This document shows, piece after piece, positions 1-9,400 of a stretch of 64,000 nt of DNA. A program made the position numbers and the translations under genes. The first letter of the stretch is position 1. The number at the start of each line of letters is the position of its first letter. Source of the DNA: Marinilabilia rubra (GTDB lineage Bacteria > Bacteroidota > Bacteroidia > Bacteroidales > Marinilabiliaceae); the NCBI RefSeq assembly GCF_003121985.1, contig NZ_QEWP01000005.1, forward strand, positions 186,001 to 250,000, in the 5' to 3' direction. The notes below the pieces were generated by a model that made no database searches, had not been told where the DNA came from, and saw only the letters and a program-made list of their open reading frames with translations.

Positions 1-350
1 TGTTTCTTTGGCAGGTGCCACATTTTTGGTTGCTGATGATCATGTACGGGAAAGATTATGAAAAAGCAGGATTCTCTACCATTTCTAAACACTTTAAGCC
101 CGCAAGTTTAAAAATCATCGTATTTGCGTGGGCAACCACCACTTCCGTCTTTCTATTGTCGTTTCCCCTGTTTGGGCTGGTTATACCTCTGGCACTGGTG
201 ATGTTTCTTTTTGCCCTCAATCTTTTTTTCATCATCATTTTTTACCGCTTCCTGTTTGGCCGGCCCGAAAACATCCTTTCAGCTTTCATTACCATAAATT
301 CGTTCATGGCCATTGTGTTGATTTTGTTTGTGATGATTGGGTCTCTTTAG
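1..350 (+). CDS. UbiA-family prenyltransferase, likely heme O synthase (3' end only)
   Basis: The gene is cut by the window start; the frame is open from base 3 and ends at TAG 348-350, leaving about 115 C-terminal residues. The visible part begins FLWQVPHFWLLMIMYGKDY, which resembles the conserved WQxPHFW...DY stretch of protoheme IX farnesyltransferase (CyoE/CtaB), followed by KAGF and three hydrophobic membrane segments. The family farnesylates heme B to heme O in the cytoplasmic membrane for heme-copper oxidases. Any apparent start inside the window (GTG at 15) is an artefact of the truncation. The UbiA family is fairly secure; the heme O assignment rests on this one motif. Confidence 0.65.
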   Translation, partial: FLWQVPHFWLLMIMYGKDYEKAGFSTISKHFKPASLKIIVFAWATTTSVFLLSFPLFGLVIPLALVMFLFALNLFFIIIFYRFLFGRPENILSAFITINSFMAIVLILFVMIGSL

Positions 351-384
351 AAAAAGAGTTTTCGACTTTGTTATTACTTTGTGT

Positions 385-405
385 GTGTCCATAAAGTCCC
401 ATTTA
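385..405 (+). repeat. Solitary end fragment of the GTGTC inverted-repeat element
   Basis: This 21-bp stretch matches the left end of the repeat at 22494 with a single mismatch (GTGTCCATAAAGTCCCATTT here). The rest of the element is not recognisable downstream. It lies in the 162-bp gap between the prenyltransferase and the SEC-C gene. It is either a decayed remnant or a chance match, though one mismatch in 21 makes chance less likely. Confidence 0.4.
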
Positions 406-512
406 TCTTCAATCAAAAGACCCGGCAATCTTTTGGTTTCTAAAACATCCACTTCGTTTATTATTTCAAAATCTATTCCTAGTTTTGGGGCAACATTAAA
501 CAACCTCGAAAA

Positions 513-2099
513 ATGAAAGTATATAACGAAGAACTTGGCTTTTACCTGACCGACTCCCCTGATGAGCCCGATGTAATTCATCCTGTGCCGGACTCTCTAA
601 GTCCGCAATTAGATAAAATTCACAGAAAAGCAATTAAGGGGAAGAAATATTACATCCCCACATTGCTAAAACTCATCGATCAATACCCTGACGTACCGCT
701 ACTTAAGAACCACCTGCAGGTGCTCTATACAAATACCGATCAACCGGATAAAGCCGAAGAAGTGCTGAATGAAATAATTTCAAAGCATCCCGATTATTTC
801 TTTGGAAAGATAGGTTTGGCAACAAAATACATAAATGAAAAAAAGTTTGAATTAGTTCCGGATGTTCTTGGAGAATCCTTCGACTTAAAAGCCTTGTATC
901 CCGAAAGGCAGGTTTTTCACATCAAAGAAGTTACTTCTATGCTGGCTGCCAGCATAATTTACTATTGTCTGACCGATCAACCGGACAAAGCAAGGGAAAA
1001 GCACGACATACTAATGGAAATAGCACCCGACTCTCCCGATGCCGAGTTAGCAGATAATTTTATGTTGAGAACCAATTTAAAAGCGGCATTAATGCTTAAG
1101 GGTGAATACGAAAAACAAAATATTTCGGTAGAAGTAACACCTGCACCTGAAGAAGACACTGAAACACACCCTCCGGAGTTCAACCATCCCGAAATACAGG
1201 CATTGTACGACAACGGATTTGACATTGCGCACGATGATTTAAAAGCCATCATTGACTTTCCGCGTAAAACATTAATGGAGGATCTCGAAAAAGTAATTAA
1301 TGATGGAATTGCCCGTCTTAATTTTTTTTATGAGAATGGTGATGATAATGAATTTAAGACAGACTTTGTACTTCACGCTCTTTTTATACTGGGTGAGATA
1401 AAAGAGGAAAAGGGGATTGACCTCTTTTTTGAAACCTTTTCTCAATCTCAACTATTCCTTAACACTTTCTTTGGTGACATACTTACCGAGATGGTTTGGG
1501 AACCCCTTTACAAAACGGCCAATCAACAATTGCCCCGGCTAAAGGAGTTTATGCAAAAACCAGGAGTATATACCCATTGCAAAACTACCATCTCCCGAAT
1601 GGTTGCTCAAATTGCCCGTCAGCAGCCTGAACGCAGAGAAGAAGTCCTTGAATGGTTCAACGAGGTATTTGAGTTTTATTTAACATGCAGCAAAAAAGAC
1701 AACATACTGGACAGTGAGCTCAATGCTTCAATGATTTGCGACCTTATGGATATTGGAGCCACTGATATGATTCCTTCCATCAAAAAGCTTTTTGCAGAAG
1801 GTCTGGTAGCTGAGGGATTTTGTGGCAGTGAAGAAGAAGTTTTGGAGGACTTTTTAGCTTTAGAGGATATTGATGTTGAACCGGAAGAAATTGGCTCCAT
1901 TTATGAACAATACGTAGATATTCTGGACAATTTTCAACCCCTTTCGCCACTTCCTTTTGAAAAACCTGAGGATCCTGAGGATTTCTTTGTGCCGGAAGAT
2001 ATAGTTGAACCAACAAGGAAAGACCCTAAAATTGGCAGAAATGATCTATGTCCGTGTGGCAGTGGTAAAAAGTATAAGAAATGTTGTTTGAATAACTAA
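513..2099 (+). CDS. TPR-like repeat protein with C-terminal SEC-C zinc motif
   Basis: This is a 528-residue soluble protein. Residues about 40-210 contain helical TPR-like repeats (for example [20 protein letters not shown] and a second DQPDKA unit near 155). The middle (about 240-480) is acidic and helical and may be a DUF1186-like region. The last 22 residues are a SEC-C motif, [16 protein letters not shown], the CxCx8CC zinc ligand set also found at the end of SecA. In SecA this motif binds zinc and SecB or ribosomes; its role in stand-alone proteins is not settled. No signal peptide is seen. The ATG has no clear Shine-Dalgarno sequence, as is usual in this phylum. The exact function is unknown. 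Confidence 0.75.
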   Translation: MKVYNEELGFYLTDSPDEPDVIHPVPDSLSPQLDKIHRKAIKGKKYYIPTLLKLIDQYPDVPLLKNHLQVLYTNTDQPDKAEEVLNEIISKHPDYFFGKIGLATKYINEKKFELVPDVLGESFDLKALYPERQVFHIKEVTSMLAASIIYYCLTDQPDKAREKHDILMEIAPDSPDAELADNFMLRTNLKAALMLKGEYEKQNISVEVTPAPEEDTETHPPEFNHPEIQALYDNGFDIAHDDLKAIIDFPRKTLMEDLEKVINDGIARLNFFYENGDDNEFKTDFVLHALFILGEIKEEKGIDLFFETFSQSQLFLNTFFGDILTEMVWEPLYKTANQQLPRLKEFMQKPGVYTHCKTTISRMVAQIARQQPERREEVLEWFNEVFEFYLTCSKKDNILDSELNASMICDLMDIGATDMIPSIKKLFAEGLVAEGFCGSEEEVLEDFLALEDIDVEPEEIGSIYEQYVDILDNFQPLSPLPFEKPEDPEDFFVPEDIVEPTRKDPKIGRNDLCPCGSGKKYKKCCLNN

Positions 2100-2110
2100 T
2101 ACTTCTCAAT

Positions 2111-2137
2111 CCCGGATGCAAGGAAAGTGCATCCGGG
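2111..2137. terminator. Hairpin between convergent genes, likely bidirectional terminator
   Basis: A perfect 10-bp stem (CCCGGATGCA / TGCATCCGGG) with a 7-base loop sits 11 bases after the SEC-C gene and 14 bases past the end of the convergent small ORF at 2152-2457. No strong T-run follows on either strand, so terminator function is inferred from position and stem strength. Confidence 0.55.
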
Positions 2138-2151
2138 TTAACCCCATCCAA

Positions 2152-2457
2152 TCAAAGGGATTTGGATCCATCCTTTTCAGGCCTCGAAAGCCCCAGGTCT
2201 TTGAGAAGTTCATCCTCAATATGGGTATACGCCAAAACATCAGAGCTGAATTCCGGCATCGCATTGTATTCCTTTGCCGGGAAATACCGGTACTGCTTAC
2301 TGGTAAAAGCACCTGCCATATACGAAAACTGACGAAGATCCGGCTCCCCATGATCAACGGGCAATTCTGTCGGGGAGTTCACTTCAACAACCTCAGAGAC
2401 ACTTTTTACTCCGCAACCCAAAAACTTCCTTATAATATGCATTGTGCGTTTAATCAT
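2152..2457 (-). CDS. Small hypothetical protein (101 aa)
   Basis: This is a 101-residue minus-strand ORF starting MIKRTMHIIRKFLGCGVKS with a polar, acidic remainder (EVVEVNSPTELPVDHGEPD, SSDVLAYTHIEDELLKDLG). Composition is protein-like, without the serine or low-complexity bias of shadow frames, and the ORF ends just short of the hairpin at 2111-2137, as a convergent gene should. The first about 18 residues are basic and partly hydrophobic but too short for a clear signal peptide. No family is recognised. Overlapping plus-strand and minus-strand frames here look less natural. It could still be a chance ORF. Confidence 0.45.
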   Translation of the reverse strand: MIKRTMHIIRKFLGCGVKSVSEVVEVNSPTELPVDHGEPDLRQFSYMAGAFTSKQYRYFPAKEYNAMPEFSSDVLAYTHIEDELLKDLGLSRPEKDGSKSL

Positions 2458-2676
2458 TTTATTGCACCATTAACAGCGCTCCATTTCATATTTGAACGCC
2501 TTCACATCCATTAGTTGCAGAGGCACAAAACAATTGAAAAAACATTTCGCTTATTCTGTTAAAAAACATCCCTGTCAACAACAGCATTTCGGTCAATTCT
2601 TTGCGCCTTGCGATATTTATGATTTATGTTGCATATTGCAAAAGAAAAGCCGTAATCAGCAAAAATCTAAAAGTCA

Positions 2677-3864
2677 ATGACAGTTGCACTCAAAAACAAC
2701 ATTGGAAACCAGACCTTGATATTTGCAAACACTCTGGAGGATGAAGCTCTTGGCCAGATAAAGAAGCTGATAAATTCCGATGCTTACAAAAATGCCAGAG
2801 TACGCATTATGCCGGATGCCCACGCCGGCAAGGGGTGCACCATTGGCACCACCATGACCATTACGGATAAGATTACCCCCAACCTGGTAGGCGTGGATAT
2901 TGGATGCGGCATGCTCACCATAAAACTCAATAACAATGACATCGACTTCGCCAGACTGGATAACATTATCAGGACAAAAGTACCGGGTGGAACCAAAATT
3001 CATGAAACCATACAAAAGAAGTTTGACTTTTCCGGATTAAGATGTAAAGATCACGTTGATTTAAGCAGGGCCAACCACTCCATCGGGTCTCTGGGAGGTG
3101 GCAATCATTTCATTGAAGTAAGCCGGGCAGATGCCTCAGGCAATGTTTACCTCATCATCCACTCGGGCAGCCGCAAACTGGGAACCGATACATGCAGATA
3201 TTATCAGAATAAAGCCATTGGAGACACCGCAGAGACGAAAAAGGCGAAAAAGAAACTAATCAAAGAGCTGAAGAAAAAAGGCAAAGAAAAAGATATCTCC
3301 AGGGAACTGATGATGCTAAAAAAGCCGGAGATTGATAAAGATCTGGCATTCCTCACGGGAGCTGATTTTGACGATTACATGAACGACATGGCCATTGTTC
3401 AAAGATATGCTTCTGCTAACAGGGAAACCATGGCAGAGATCATTCTGCAGGAAGCAGGATTGAGCGAAATCTCCAGGTTTGAAACCATTCACAATTACAT
3501 CGACTTTAAACGCAGGATCCTTAGAAAAGGCGCCGTTTCGGCTGAAAAGGGAGAAACATTGCTTATTCCCATTAATATGCGCGATGGTTCTCTGCTCTGC
3601 ATTGGAAAGGGCAATGAGGACTGGAATTTTTCTGCCCCTCATGGTGCCGGCCGGTTGATGAGTCGCCGCAAAGCCAAAGATTTGCTCGACATGGATACCT
3701 TTAAAAACTCGATGAAAGACATTTACACCACATCGGTTTCGACAGCTACGCTCGACGAAGCACCACATGCCTACAAATCTATGAACGAGATTAAAGAAGC
3801 AATTACCGATACAGTGAAGGTGATTGACATTCTTAAGCCGCTGTATAACTTTAAGGCGCATTAA
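2677..3864 (+). CDS. rtcB: RtcB-family RNA ligase
   Basis: RtcB joins RNA 2',3'-cyclic-phosphate or 3'-phosphate ends to 5'-OH ends using GTP and Mn2+, in tRNA or rRNA repair. The 395-residue protein carries the hallmark motifs in order: MPDAHAGKGCTIG (45-57), VGVDIGCGM with metal-binding D74 and C77, GGGNHFIEV, HSGSRKLG, and APHGAGR with H322, the predicted guanylylated histidine. Length fits the bacterial short-form RtcB group. No rtcA, archease (rtcR-like) or toxin partner is adjacent, and the next 1 kb is gene-free, so it appears monocistronic. The start at ATG 2677 is preceded by an AT-rich leader without a Shine-Dalgarno sequence. Confidence 0.93.
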   Translation: MTVALKNNIGNQTLIFANTLEDEALGQIKKLINSDAYKNARVRIMPDAHAGKGCTIGTTMTITDKITPNLVGVDIGCGMLTIKLNNNDIDFARLDNIIRTKVPGGTKIHETIQKKFDFSGLRCKDHVDLSRANHSIGSLGGGNHFIEVSRADASGNVYLIIHSGSRKLGTDTCRYYQNKAIGDTAETKKAKKKLIKELKKKGKEKDISRELMMLKKPEIDKDLAFLTGADFDDYMNDMAIVQRYASANRETMAEIILQEAGLSEISRFETIHNYIDFKRRILRKGAVSAEKGETLLIPINMRDGSLLCIGKGNEDWNFSAPHGAGRLMSRRKAKDLLDMDTFKNSMKDIYTTSVSTATLDEAPHAYKSMNEIKEAITDTVKVIDILKPLYNFKAH

Positions 3865-4892
3865 AAAGCGGCAAGGTTCCTGCAAGTGTCTATCGGTCAG
3901 ATGCTCCGTCCCACAAGTGCCAACCGGTGTGCCCTGCAGCACAGCCCTACGCTGATACGATTGGACTTTCCCACCCTCGTTGGGGACAAATTCATTTTCT
4001 TTCGCTCACTTTAATTATCTTTATGACTTATGTGAAGATCCTCTCATGTTGATTGCACTGATTAAATCTCTAAAAACAAAGGCATTTAAACTACAAGGGG
4101 CGTCGACCTCCCTAAAAACGGCAATAGAGAAAACATAAAACGAGGTACTTTGCCCTTCACCAGCTCTTTGACTTACCGGGAATAAACAACTTAACCAACA
4201 TTGTCGAAGGCCGGGTATATTCTTAGCATCAGACATCGACAACTTTTCAACACTCTAACGCTGGCCTTTATTCTTCTCAAACGCCTTTATTTGGGTGTTT
4301 TTTTGGCAATAATTGACGGCTACCAATCGTACCATTGTGGAATTGAAATTCAGGACAATGCGGTAACAATCCTATGCCTAAAGCCCCCAATCGTACCATA
4401 GTGGAAAGCAAGCTTTGGCAGTGGGCTTGGCCGGGCGCGGCTTGGTTCACGAGAGGCTGTGCGGCCTGATTGTGGGGACGAGTAATTGATCCCGATAAAG
4501 AGTTTCCTGGTAAAGAGCTATTACAACCTTTTATGCTGAATTCCTGACTGCTCTTTGTTTAGAAACTCTAATTCGGCACCAATCGTACCATAGTGGAAAA
4601 GAGTTGGATGGTTGAAAGACAAAGGGGTGAGATGTTGTCTGGCTAATTTTTTCTTGGGAAAGAGGTGGAGTCGTAGCAGGCCAATCATCTTCAAAGGAAG
4701 TAAAACGGTGGTAGCAAACCTGCGAACCTAACCCAATGCTGCAGGACAGTCAGTCTGGCCCACCCTTCTTCAGCTCTCAGGCACGATTGATTTATACCCG
4801 TACGCCCCTGCTGACGAGAGAAGGCCGTTCCCTTCATTCTCTCATTCAATCATTCTCTCATTCTCCCATTCCCTCATTCTCTCATTCTCTCA
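3865..4892. other. Gene-free stretch (about 1 kb) with repeat relics
   Basis: No convincing gene was found on either strand. The stretch holds three copies of a CCAATCGTACC motif (4322-4598, described separately) and a CATTCTCT simple repeat (4835-4894). The short reading frames at 4021-4242, 4201-4401 and 4736-4936 have biased composition and no recognisable motif. Base composition is more GC-rich around 4420-4480 than in neighbouring intergenic DNA. The region has the look of decayed accessory DNA. Confidence 0.6.
4322..4598. repeat. Three copies of a 20-bp motif, possible decayed CRISPR array
   Basis: The motif CCAATCGTACCATAGTGGAA starts at 4323 (T for A at the central position), 4387 and 4579. 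Start-to-start distances are 64 and 192 bp (3 x 64). Copy 1 continues AATTGAAAT, so on the minus strand it reads ATTTCAATTCCACAATGGTA, which has the form of many CRISPR repeats (ATTTCAAT... start, about 28-30 bp). The interval between copies 1 and 2 would be a spacer of about 36 bp. Copies expected at about 4451 and 4515 are absent. No cas gene lies in the window. The repeats are seen directly; the CRISPR origin is inference. Confidence 0.4.
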
Positions 4893-4894
4893 TT
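4835..4894. repeat. CATTCTCT-type simple tandem repeat
   Basis: About 60 bp are built from imperfect CATTCTCT/CATTCCCT units (roughly seven units). The tract runs directly into the stop codon of the minus-strand permease gene (TAA at 4895-4893). It is a candidate site for slipped-strand length change just past that gene's end. Confidence 0.7.
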
Positions 4895-5849
4895 ATAAAA
4901 CCACCGTCGATAAAAAGTAAACAAGCGGCAACGTAAAAAGACTCAAAACCGTAGTAAGAAAAACATTCTCTGAGGCGCGATCATCGGCAGCATTGTAGTT
5001 TTTGGCCATAATAACAATCATACTCATACAAGGCATTGCGGCTTGCAGAACAATAACGGTTTGTGCCATTTCACTTAGCTCAAGTTGAAATTGAGCCACA
5101 ACAAAATTAATGATCAGCAATAACAAAAACGGAATCAGCAGAAGTTTATTAACACTGAGGGCATAAAGATCATACCGTCCCAAAATACCTTTTATTTTGG
5201 TTCCGGCTAAAGAAGCCCCAACATACATCAGTGCCAAAGGACCGGTTATACTCCCGATACTTTTCAGTGGTGTTTGGAGAGTATCAGGAAAGTCCAATTG
5301 CAAAAAGAAAAATATCAGTCCCAACAAAAAAGCTACGGTATTGGGATTTAACAGAGGTTTGATGCGCTCTCTTAAAGTGGTATTTCCTTCACCCTTAAGG
5401 CGAAAAACAGCGTAGGTCCACTGCAACGCTGAAGTAACCATGTAAAAAATAGTGGCAAAGAAAATTCCCTCCTTTTGAGGATATAAAGCTGCGATTAGCG
5501 GAAAACCAAGAAAAACAATGTTGCCAAACATGGTGTGCACTTCATGTACAGCGGCACTTTTTTCAGGAAGATTAAACAGACGTGAGGTTAGCTTACCGAC
5601 AGTATACATCAGCAGAAAGGCCAGCAATGAGAAAATAAGTGCCCAAAAACCATCAACCAAAATCTTCCGGCTTATGTCCATTTCCAGGAAGGTAGTCATA
5701 ATAAGCAATGGTAGAGAGATGTTAAACACCACTTTTGAAATGGATTGCTTGGCTTGCTCATTAATAATTTTGGCCCAACTACCCAGCGCTCCCACCAAAA
5801 CAATTATTCCGGCAATTATGATTTGTTCAACGATTACTTGTGAATGCAT
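4893..5849 (-). CDS. Auxin-efflux-carrier (AEC) family permease
   Basis: This 318-residue integral membrane protein has about ten hydrophobic segments. Family features are the N-terminal PLLIMTTFLEM (discontinuous-helix region), NPNTVAFLLGL in the middle, GPLALMYVGASLAG, and a C-terminal half repeating the N-terminal fold (QAAMPCMSMIVIMAKNYNAA). Bacterial AEC proteins export small carboxylates or amino acids such as malate; the substrate cannot be read from sequence. The ATG at 5849 (MHSQVIVEQ) is chosen over a TTG nine codons upstream, since the extra residues are polar and unlike the family. The gene stands alone between two gene-free stretches, and its stop codon is formed by the end of the CATTCTCT repeat. 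Confidence 0.88.
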   Translation of the reverse strand: MHSQVIVEQIIIAGIIVLVGALGSWAKIINEQAKQSISKVVFNISLPLLIMTTFLEMDISRKILVDGFWALIFSLLAFLLMYTVGKLTSRLFNLPEKSAAVHEVHTMFGNIVFLGFPLIAALYPQKEGIFFATIFYMVTSALQWTYAVFRLKGEGNTTLRERIKPLLNPNTVAFLLGLIFFFLQLDFPDTLQTPLKSIGSITGPLALMYVGASLAGTKIKGILGRYDLYALSVNKLLLIPFLLLLIINFVVAQFQLELSEMAQTVIVLQAAMPCMSMIVIMAKNYNAADDRASENVFLTTVLSLFTLPLVYFLSTVVL

Positions 5850-5977
5850 AGGTTCGTTTTTGAAATGAGCAGGCAAAAGTAACGAAATTGTGGCTTTTTA
5901 CCTCTGTCCATAACTCACATGATTGCCTTCTGTTTCCAACAACCACTTCCATTTCTAACGTTTCTATATCTCCGCCA

Positions 5978-6081
5978 GCTGAAAAAGTCAAAAGGGCAAA
6001 ATTTACAAGCTAACAGATCGAAGGAGTTTTTAAATGCTTCGAGATTATGTCGGTGAAGTAAATTTTGTTCTTTTGGTTAGC
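5978..6081 (+). repeat. About 105-bp inverted-repeat element, copy 1 (CAAAAGG family)
   Basis: The left end GCTGAAAAAGTCAAAAGGGC and right end TTTTGTTCTTTTGGTTAGC form arms sharing CAAAAGNNCAAAATTTAC (16 of 18 positions paired). Other copies of nearly identical length lie at 28977-29081 (opposite orientation) and 56509-56611. An inner TCGAAG...CTTCGA pair lets the whole element fold as one long hairpin. There is no coding capacity. It lies in the gap between the AEC permease and the histidine kinase. Confidence 0.75.
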
Positions 6082-6337
6082 AATATTAGTACTTTCAAGG
6101 GCAAACAAAATCGTTGGTTTTGTAAAACATCTTTACCCCAAAGCAATGCCCCATTCATATTAACAATCTGTTTTACAGCTGCGATAGCTTTTTCAGCGCG
6201 CCCTGTTCCAAAAGAAAATTCAGCGGAGCCCACCACAGGCAAAAAGGAGCGACGAAAAAAAATCCGTCACTCCCATCCACCAGGAAAAAAATACAGACAA
6301 GAACATACCTGATGAAAAATTATTTAACCATTTCCTG

Positions 6338-9300
6338 TTAGTCAGTGCTCTTTTTCAAAAACCGGTCCAATACCCCTTTCAATTTATCGCGCCAAATGGG
6401 CTTGCAGATACAGGCATCAATACCGGCATTTTGAATTCGTTTAAAGTCCTCTTCAGAAACCAGGGCAGTTTGAGCAATAACCGGCACATTGGGTTTGATT
6501 TTCTTAATTTGGTCAGTAGCCTCCAAACCGTTCATTTCAGGCATCCTTATATCCATCAAAATCAAATCAAAAGACTCTGGCTTTGCACATTTTACCACTG
6601 CCTGTTTTCCATTTTTGGCAAATGAAATATCAAATTCAATGATGGGATAAATTGACTGGACAAGCTCGCTTAGAAAAAAAGCATTATGTTCTTCATCATC
6701 CACAATAAGAAGCTTTACCTTATCTTTAAAACTTTGTTTTCGTTCACCGGGTAGCTCCATCCCTCCAGTTTGCCTGGTGTATTTCAGATCGAAGTAAAAG
6801 CAGGAACCCTTGCAAGGCTCTGAATCAACCTTTATTTGGGTATTCATAACATGGGCAGTTCTTGAGGCAATAGTAAGACCTAATCCGTTTCCTTCAAACC
6901 GGCGGTTTACTTTGGCATCTAATTGACGGAAAGGCTCAAAAATAATGGACTGATTTCCCTTTTCAATCCCGATCCCTGTATCATTTATAAAAAAACGGAT
7001 TCCATCATCCAAACATTTAAAGCCTATCTTTATCGAGCCCTTGTAAGTAAATTTCAGGGCATTTACAATTAGCTTTTCCAGGATGCTCAGCAACCTTGCC
7101 CTGTCAACCCAAACAGGGGGCACTCCCGGACATATTTCCTTTTCCATCAACACAAGTCCGGTACCCGAATTGCAATATTTCAGGAATAATTCATCAACCA
7201 CCTTTACGGGATCTACCATTTCGGGATTAAGCATTAAATTTCCTGATTCCAGCTTGGAAATAATCATAATATCATCTACAATTTCTAACAACTTATTGGT
7301 AGAGCCCACAATTGTTTCCAGGTACTGCTCCTGCTTCCCCTCTTCTAACTGCCCCAAGCTAAGCAATTCTGAAAACCCAAGAATAGAATTCATTGGGGTA
7401 CGAATCTCATGAGAGATATTTCTTAAAAAAGCTTCTTTCAACTGATCACTTTTCTCTGCCCGCATCTTAGCATCTACCAAATCCTGCTCAAATTGTTTTC
7501 TTTCAGTAATATCTCTTGATAGTCCGGCCCTTTTCTTTAAACCATCGATTTCCGGAACCGGGTAGGTATGTGTTTGAATCCATCTTAAAGTCCCATCCGG
7601 CCGTCTTATACGGAACTCAAAGGTGAAGGGCTCATTAGAAAAGGCTTCTTCCATCTGCACCATTTTTTTCACCAGAGGTAAATCCTCCGGTATCACAACG
7701 TCCAAAAAAGAAAAAGGATCTTTGTAAATAACAGATATCGGGATACCAAAAATTTTCTCGAAAGAAGTACTTATGTAAAGAATTTTCCGGTTAGTATGCA
7801 ACCAAAAAATCTGGTCTATATTCTCGGCCAGCTGACGAAATTTAAGTTCACTATCTCTCAATGCCTTAAGCGCCTGCCTTTCTTTGGTTATATCTTTTTT
7901 TACTGAAGCATAATGACAAACAACACCCTCCTCAGAAATTGGGAATACCACAGCCGACTCATAATACAACTCCCCATTTTTCTTGGAATTAATAAATTCT
8001 CCATTCCAGACGTCTCCTTTTCTCAATGTTGACCATAAATCATGGTACAACTCCGGAGGTGTCTGACCGGAACTCAAAATCCCAGGTGACTGACCAATCA
8101 CTTCATCAAATGCATACCCGGTCGACCTGAAAAACTGGGGGTTAACGTATTCTATCAGGCCATCTGTATCTGTTATTATTATTGAATCAGGGCTTTGCTC
8201 AACTACCCGTGACAGCTTCCGCCATTCCTTCTCAGCCTCTTTTTGGCGTGTAAGATCGACATTCAGACAATAGAGCTCCTTTTCACCATTCCCGACGTTC
8301 AACACTATATAACTTGAAAGCACCGGGACAAACGTTCCATTCTTACGAATAAGGTTTTGCTCTTCCGGATCAAGAATTTCACCGGTCAGGGTCATTTTTT
8401 CTATTTCCTGCCTTACATCTTCCCTCAATTGGGGAGGAATTATCAAATCCAGAAGATTCCTTCCGATCGCTTCTTTTGCCCGGTAGCCATAAAGATTTTC
8501 GCTGGCTTTATTCCAGAAAACCACCGTTCCGTCGGGTTTATAGCCCTGAACAGCAATGCTGGATATTTGAGATATCAGATCGGCAAATTTTTGTTGAGAG
8601 CGCTGGATTTCTTTTTCCATCTTTTTCCTGTGGGAAACCTCCCGGGTAATTCCTTCCACATAAAAACCCTTTTTCGAAGAAGGATCTTTAAAAATGCGAG
8701 CTGTAATTTCGGATGCAATGGTTTTTCCCTTTTTATTCCTGAGTCCAATCTCAATCGAAATCTCACGATTTCCTGAACCGTGGCCTTTCATAAACTGACT
8801 GATTTCTGAATTGGCGAGTTCCATTACCCGCTCAAAATCATCGGGAAGACAAAATTCCCTAATCCCAAGATTTAAAACTTCTTCTGGGAAATAACCTAAT
8901 ACTTTTTCCACCGAAGGGCTGACATATTCAAATTCTAAATGATCATTCATCCGCCAAATTACATCGGAGGCATTATCAGCCACCAACCGGTAAACTTTTT
9001 CATTCTTTTGTAGTTTATTCAGATACTGCTTTTGCTTATCAATCTTTGCGGTTGCCAGACATACTGCATCAACTTCTCCATGCTCACCAACCAATGGGAT
9101 GAACTGAACAGAAAACCAATGCTTTAACCCATCAGCCGATTGATTTATCTCTTGTTCTACAGTAATTTTTTCCCCTGCGAGACATTGATTGAAATGGTTT
9201 AAAAAATTCTGCCGATCCTTTTCAAAAACAAAATCCAGAAGATTTTGACCTTTTTGGATTTCTTTTCCAAAAATCATTTGAACTTCATCTCCGGCCAACT

Positions 9301-9400
9301 TGTTATAATCTAACACATTAAGGTTAGAATCAACAAAAACACACCCTAAAAGGTCATTTTTTAATAAAGCCTGAAAAAAGAGGCGATTATTTTCTTGCAT
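6338..9400 (-). CDS. Multi-PAS hybrid sensor histidine kinase
   Basis: This 1020-residue protein has no N-terminal membrane segment and is probably cytoplasmic. About five PAS domains occupy residues 1-645 (PAS/PAC boundaries near 130, 265, 395 and 515; motifs such as VEQSPDSIIITDTDGLIEYV and IRRPDGTLRWIQTHTYPV). A HisKA domain follows with phospho-acceptor H664 in ISHEIRTPMNSILGF, then a HATPase_c domain with DTGIGIEKGN and GNGLGLTIA, and a receiver domain with acidic LLIVDDEEHNAFF, phospho-acceptor D950 in LILMDIRMPEMNG and CKPI lysine. It would autophosphorylate and pass phosphate to its own receiver. No response regulator with an output domain is adjacent, so target and signal are unknown. 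It is flanked on both sides by gene-free DNA. Confidence 0.93.
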   Translation of the reverse strand: MQENNRLFFQALLKNDLLGCVFVDSNLNVLDYNKLAGDEVQMIFGKEIQKGQNLLDFVFEKDRQNFLNHFNQCLAGEKITVEQEINQSADGLKHWFSVQFIPLVGEHGEVDAVCLATAKIDKQKQYLNKLQKNEKVYRLVADNASDVIWRMNDHLEFEYVSPSVEKVLGYFPEEVLNLGIREFCLPDDFERVMELANSEISQFMKGHGSGNREISIEIGLRNKKGKTIASEITARIFKDPSSKKGFYVEGITREVSHRKKMEKEIQRSQQKFADLISQISSIAVQGYKPDGTVVFWNKASENLYGYRAKEAIGRNLLDLIIPPQLREDVRQEIEKMTLTGEILDPEEQNLIRKNGTFVPVLSSYIVLNVGNGEKELYCLNVDLTRQKEAEKEWRKLSRVVEQSPDSIIITDTDGLIEYVNPQFFRSTGYAFDEVIGQSPGILSSGQTPPELYHDLWSTLRKGDVWNGEFINSKKNGELYYESAVVFPISEEGVVCHYASVKKDITKERQALKALRDSELKFRQLAENIDQIFWLHTNRKILYISTSFEKIFGIPISVIYKDPFSFLDVVIPEDLPLVKKMVQMEEAFSNEPFTFEFRIRRPDGTLRWIQTHTYPVPEIDGLKKRAGLSRDITERKQFEQDLVDAKMRAEKSDQLKEAFLRNISHEIRTPMNSILGFSELLSLGQLEEGKQEQYLETIVGSTNKLLEIVDDIMIISKLESGNLMLNPEMVDPVKVVDELFLKYCNSGTGLVLMEKEICPGVPPVWVDRARLLSILEKLIVNALKFTYKGSIKIGFKCLDDGIRFFINDTGIGIEKGNQSIIFEPFRQLDAKVNRRFEGNGLGLTIASRTAHVMNTQIKVDSEPCKGSCFYFDLKYTRQTGGMELPGERKQSFKDKVKLLIVDDEEHNAFFLSELVQSIYPIIEFDISFAKNGKQAVVKCAKPESFDLILMDIRMPEMNGLEATDQIKKIKPNVPVIAQTALVSEEDFKRIQNAGIDACICKPIWRDKLKGVLDRFLKKSTD

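Noticed and set aside
2116-2514. 132-codon plus-strand frame opposite the small minus-strand ORF
   Set aside because: It starts within the terminator hairpin, and its arginine/histidine/cysteine-rich composition is typical of an antisense shadow.
4021-4242. 73-codon minus-strand frame in the gap after rtcB
   Set aside because: Cysteine/serine-biased composition typical of translated intergenic DNA; no motif and no neighbouring partner.
6034-6312. 92-codon plus-strand frame between the AEC permease and the kinase
   Set aside because: It starts inside the CAAAAGG repeat element and continues into basic low-complexity sequence; no homology recognised.
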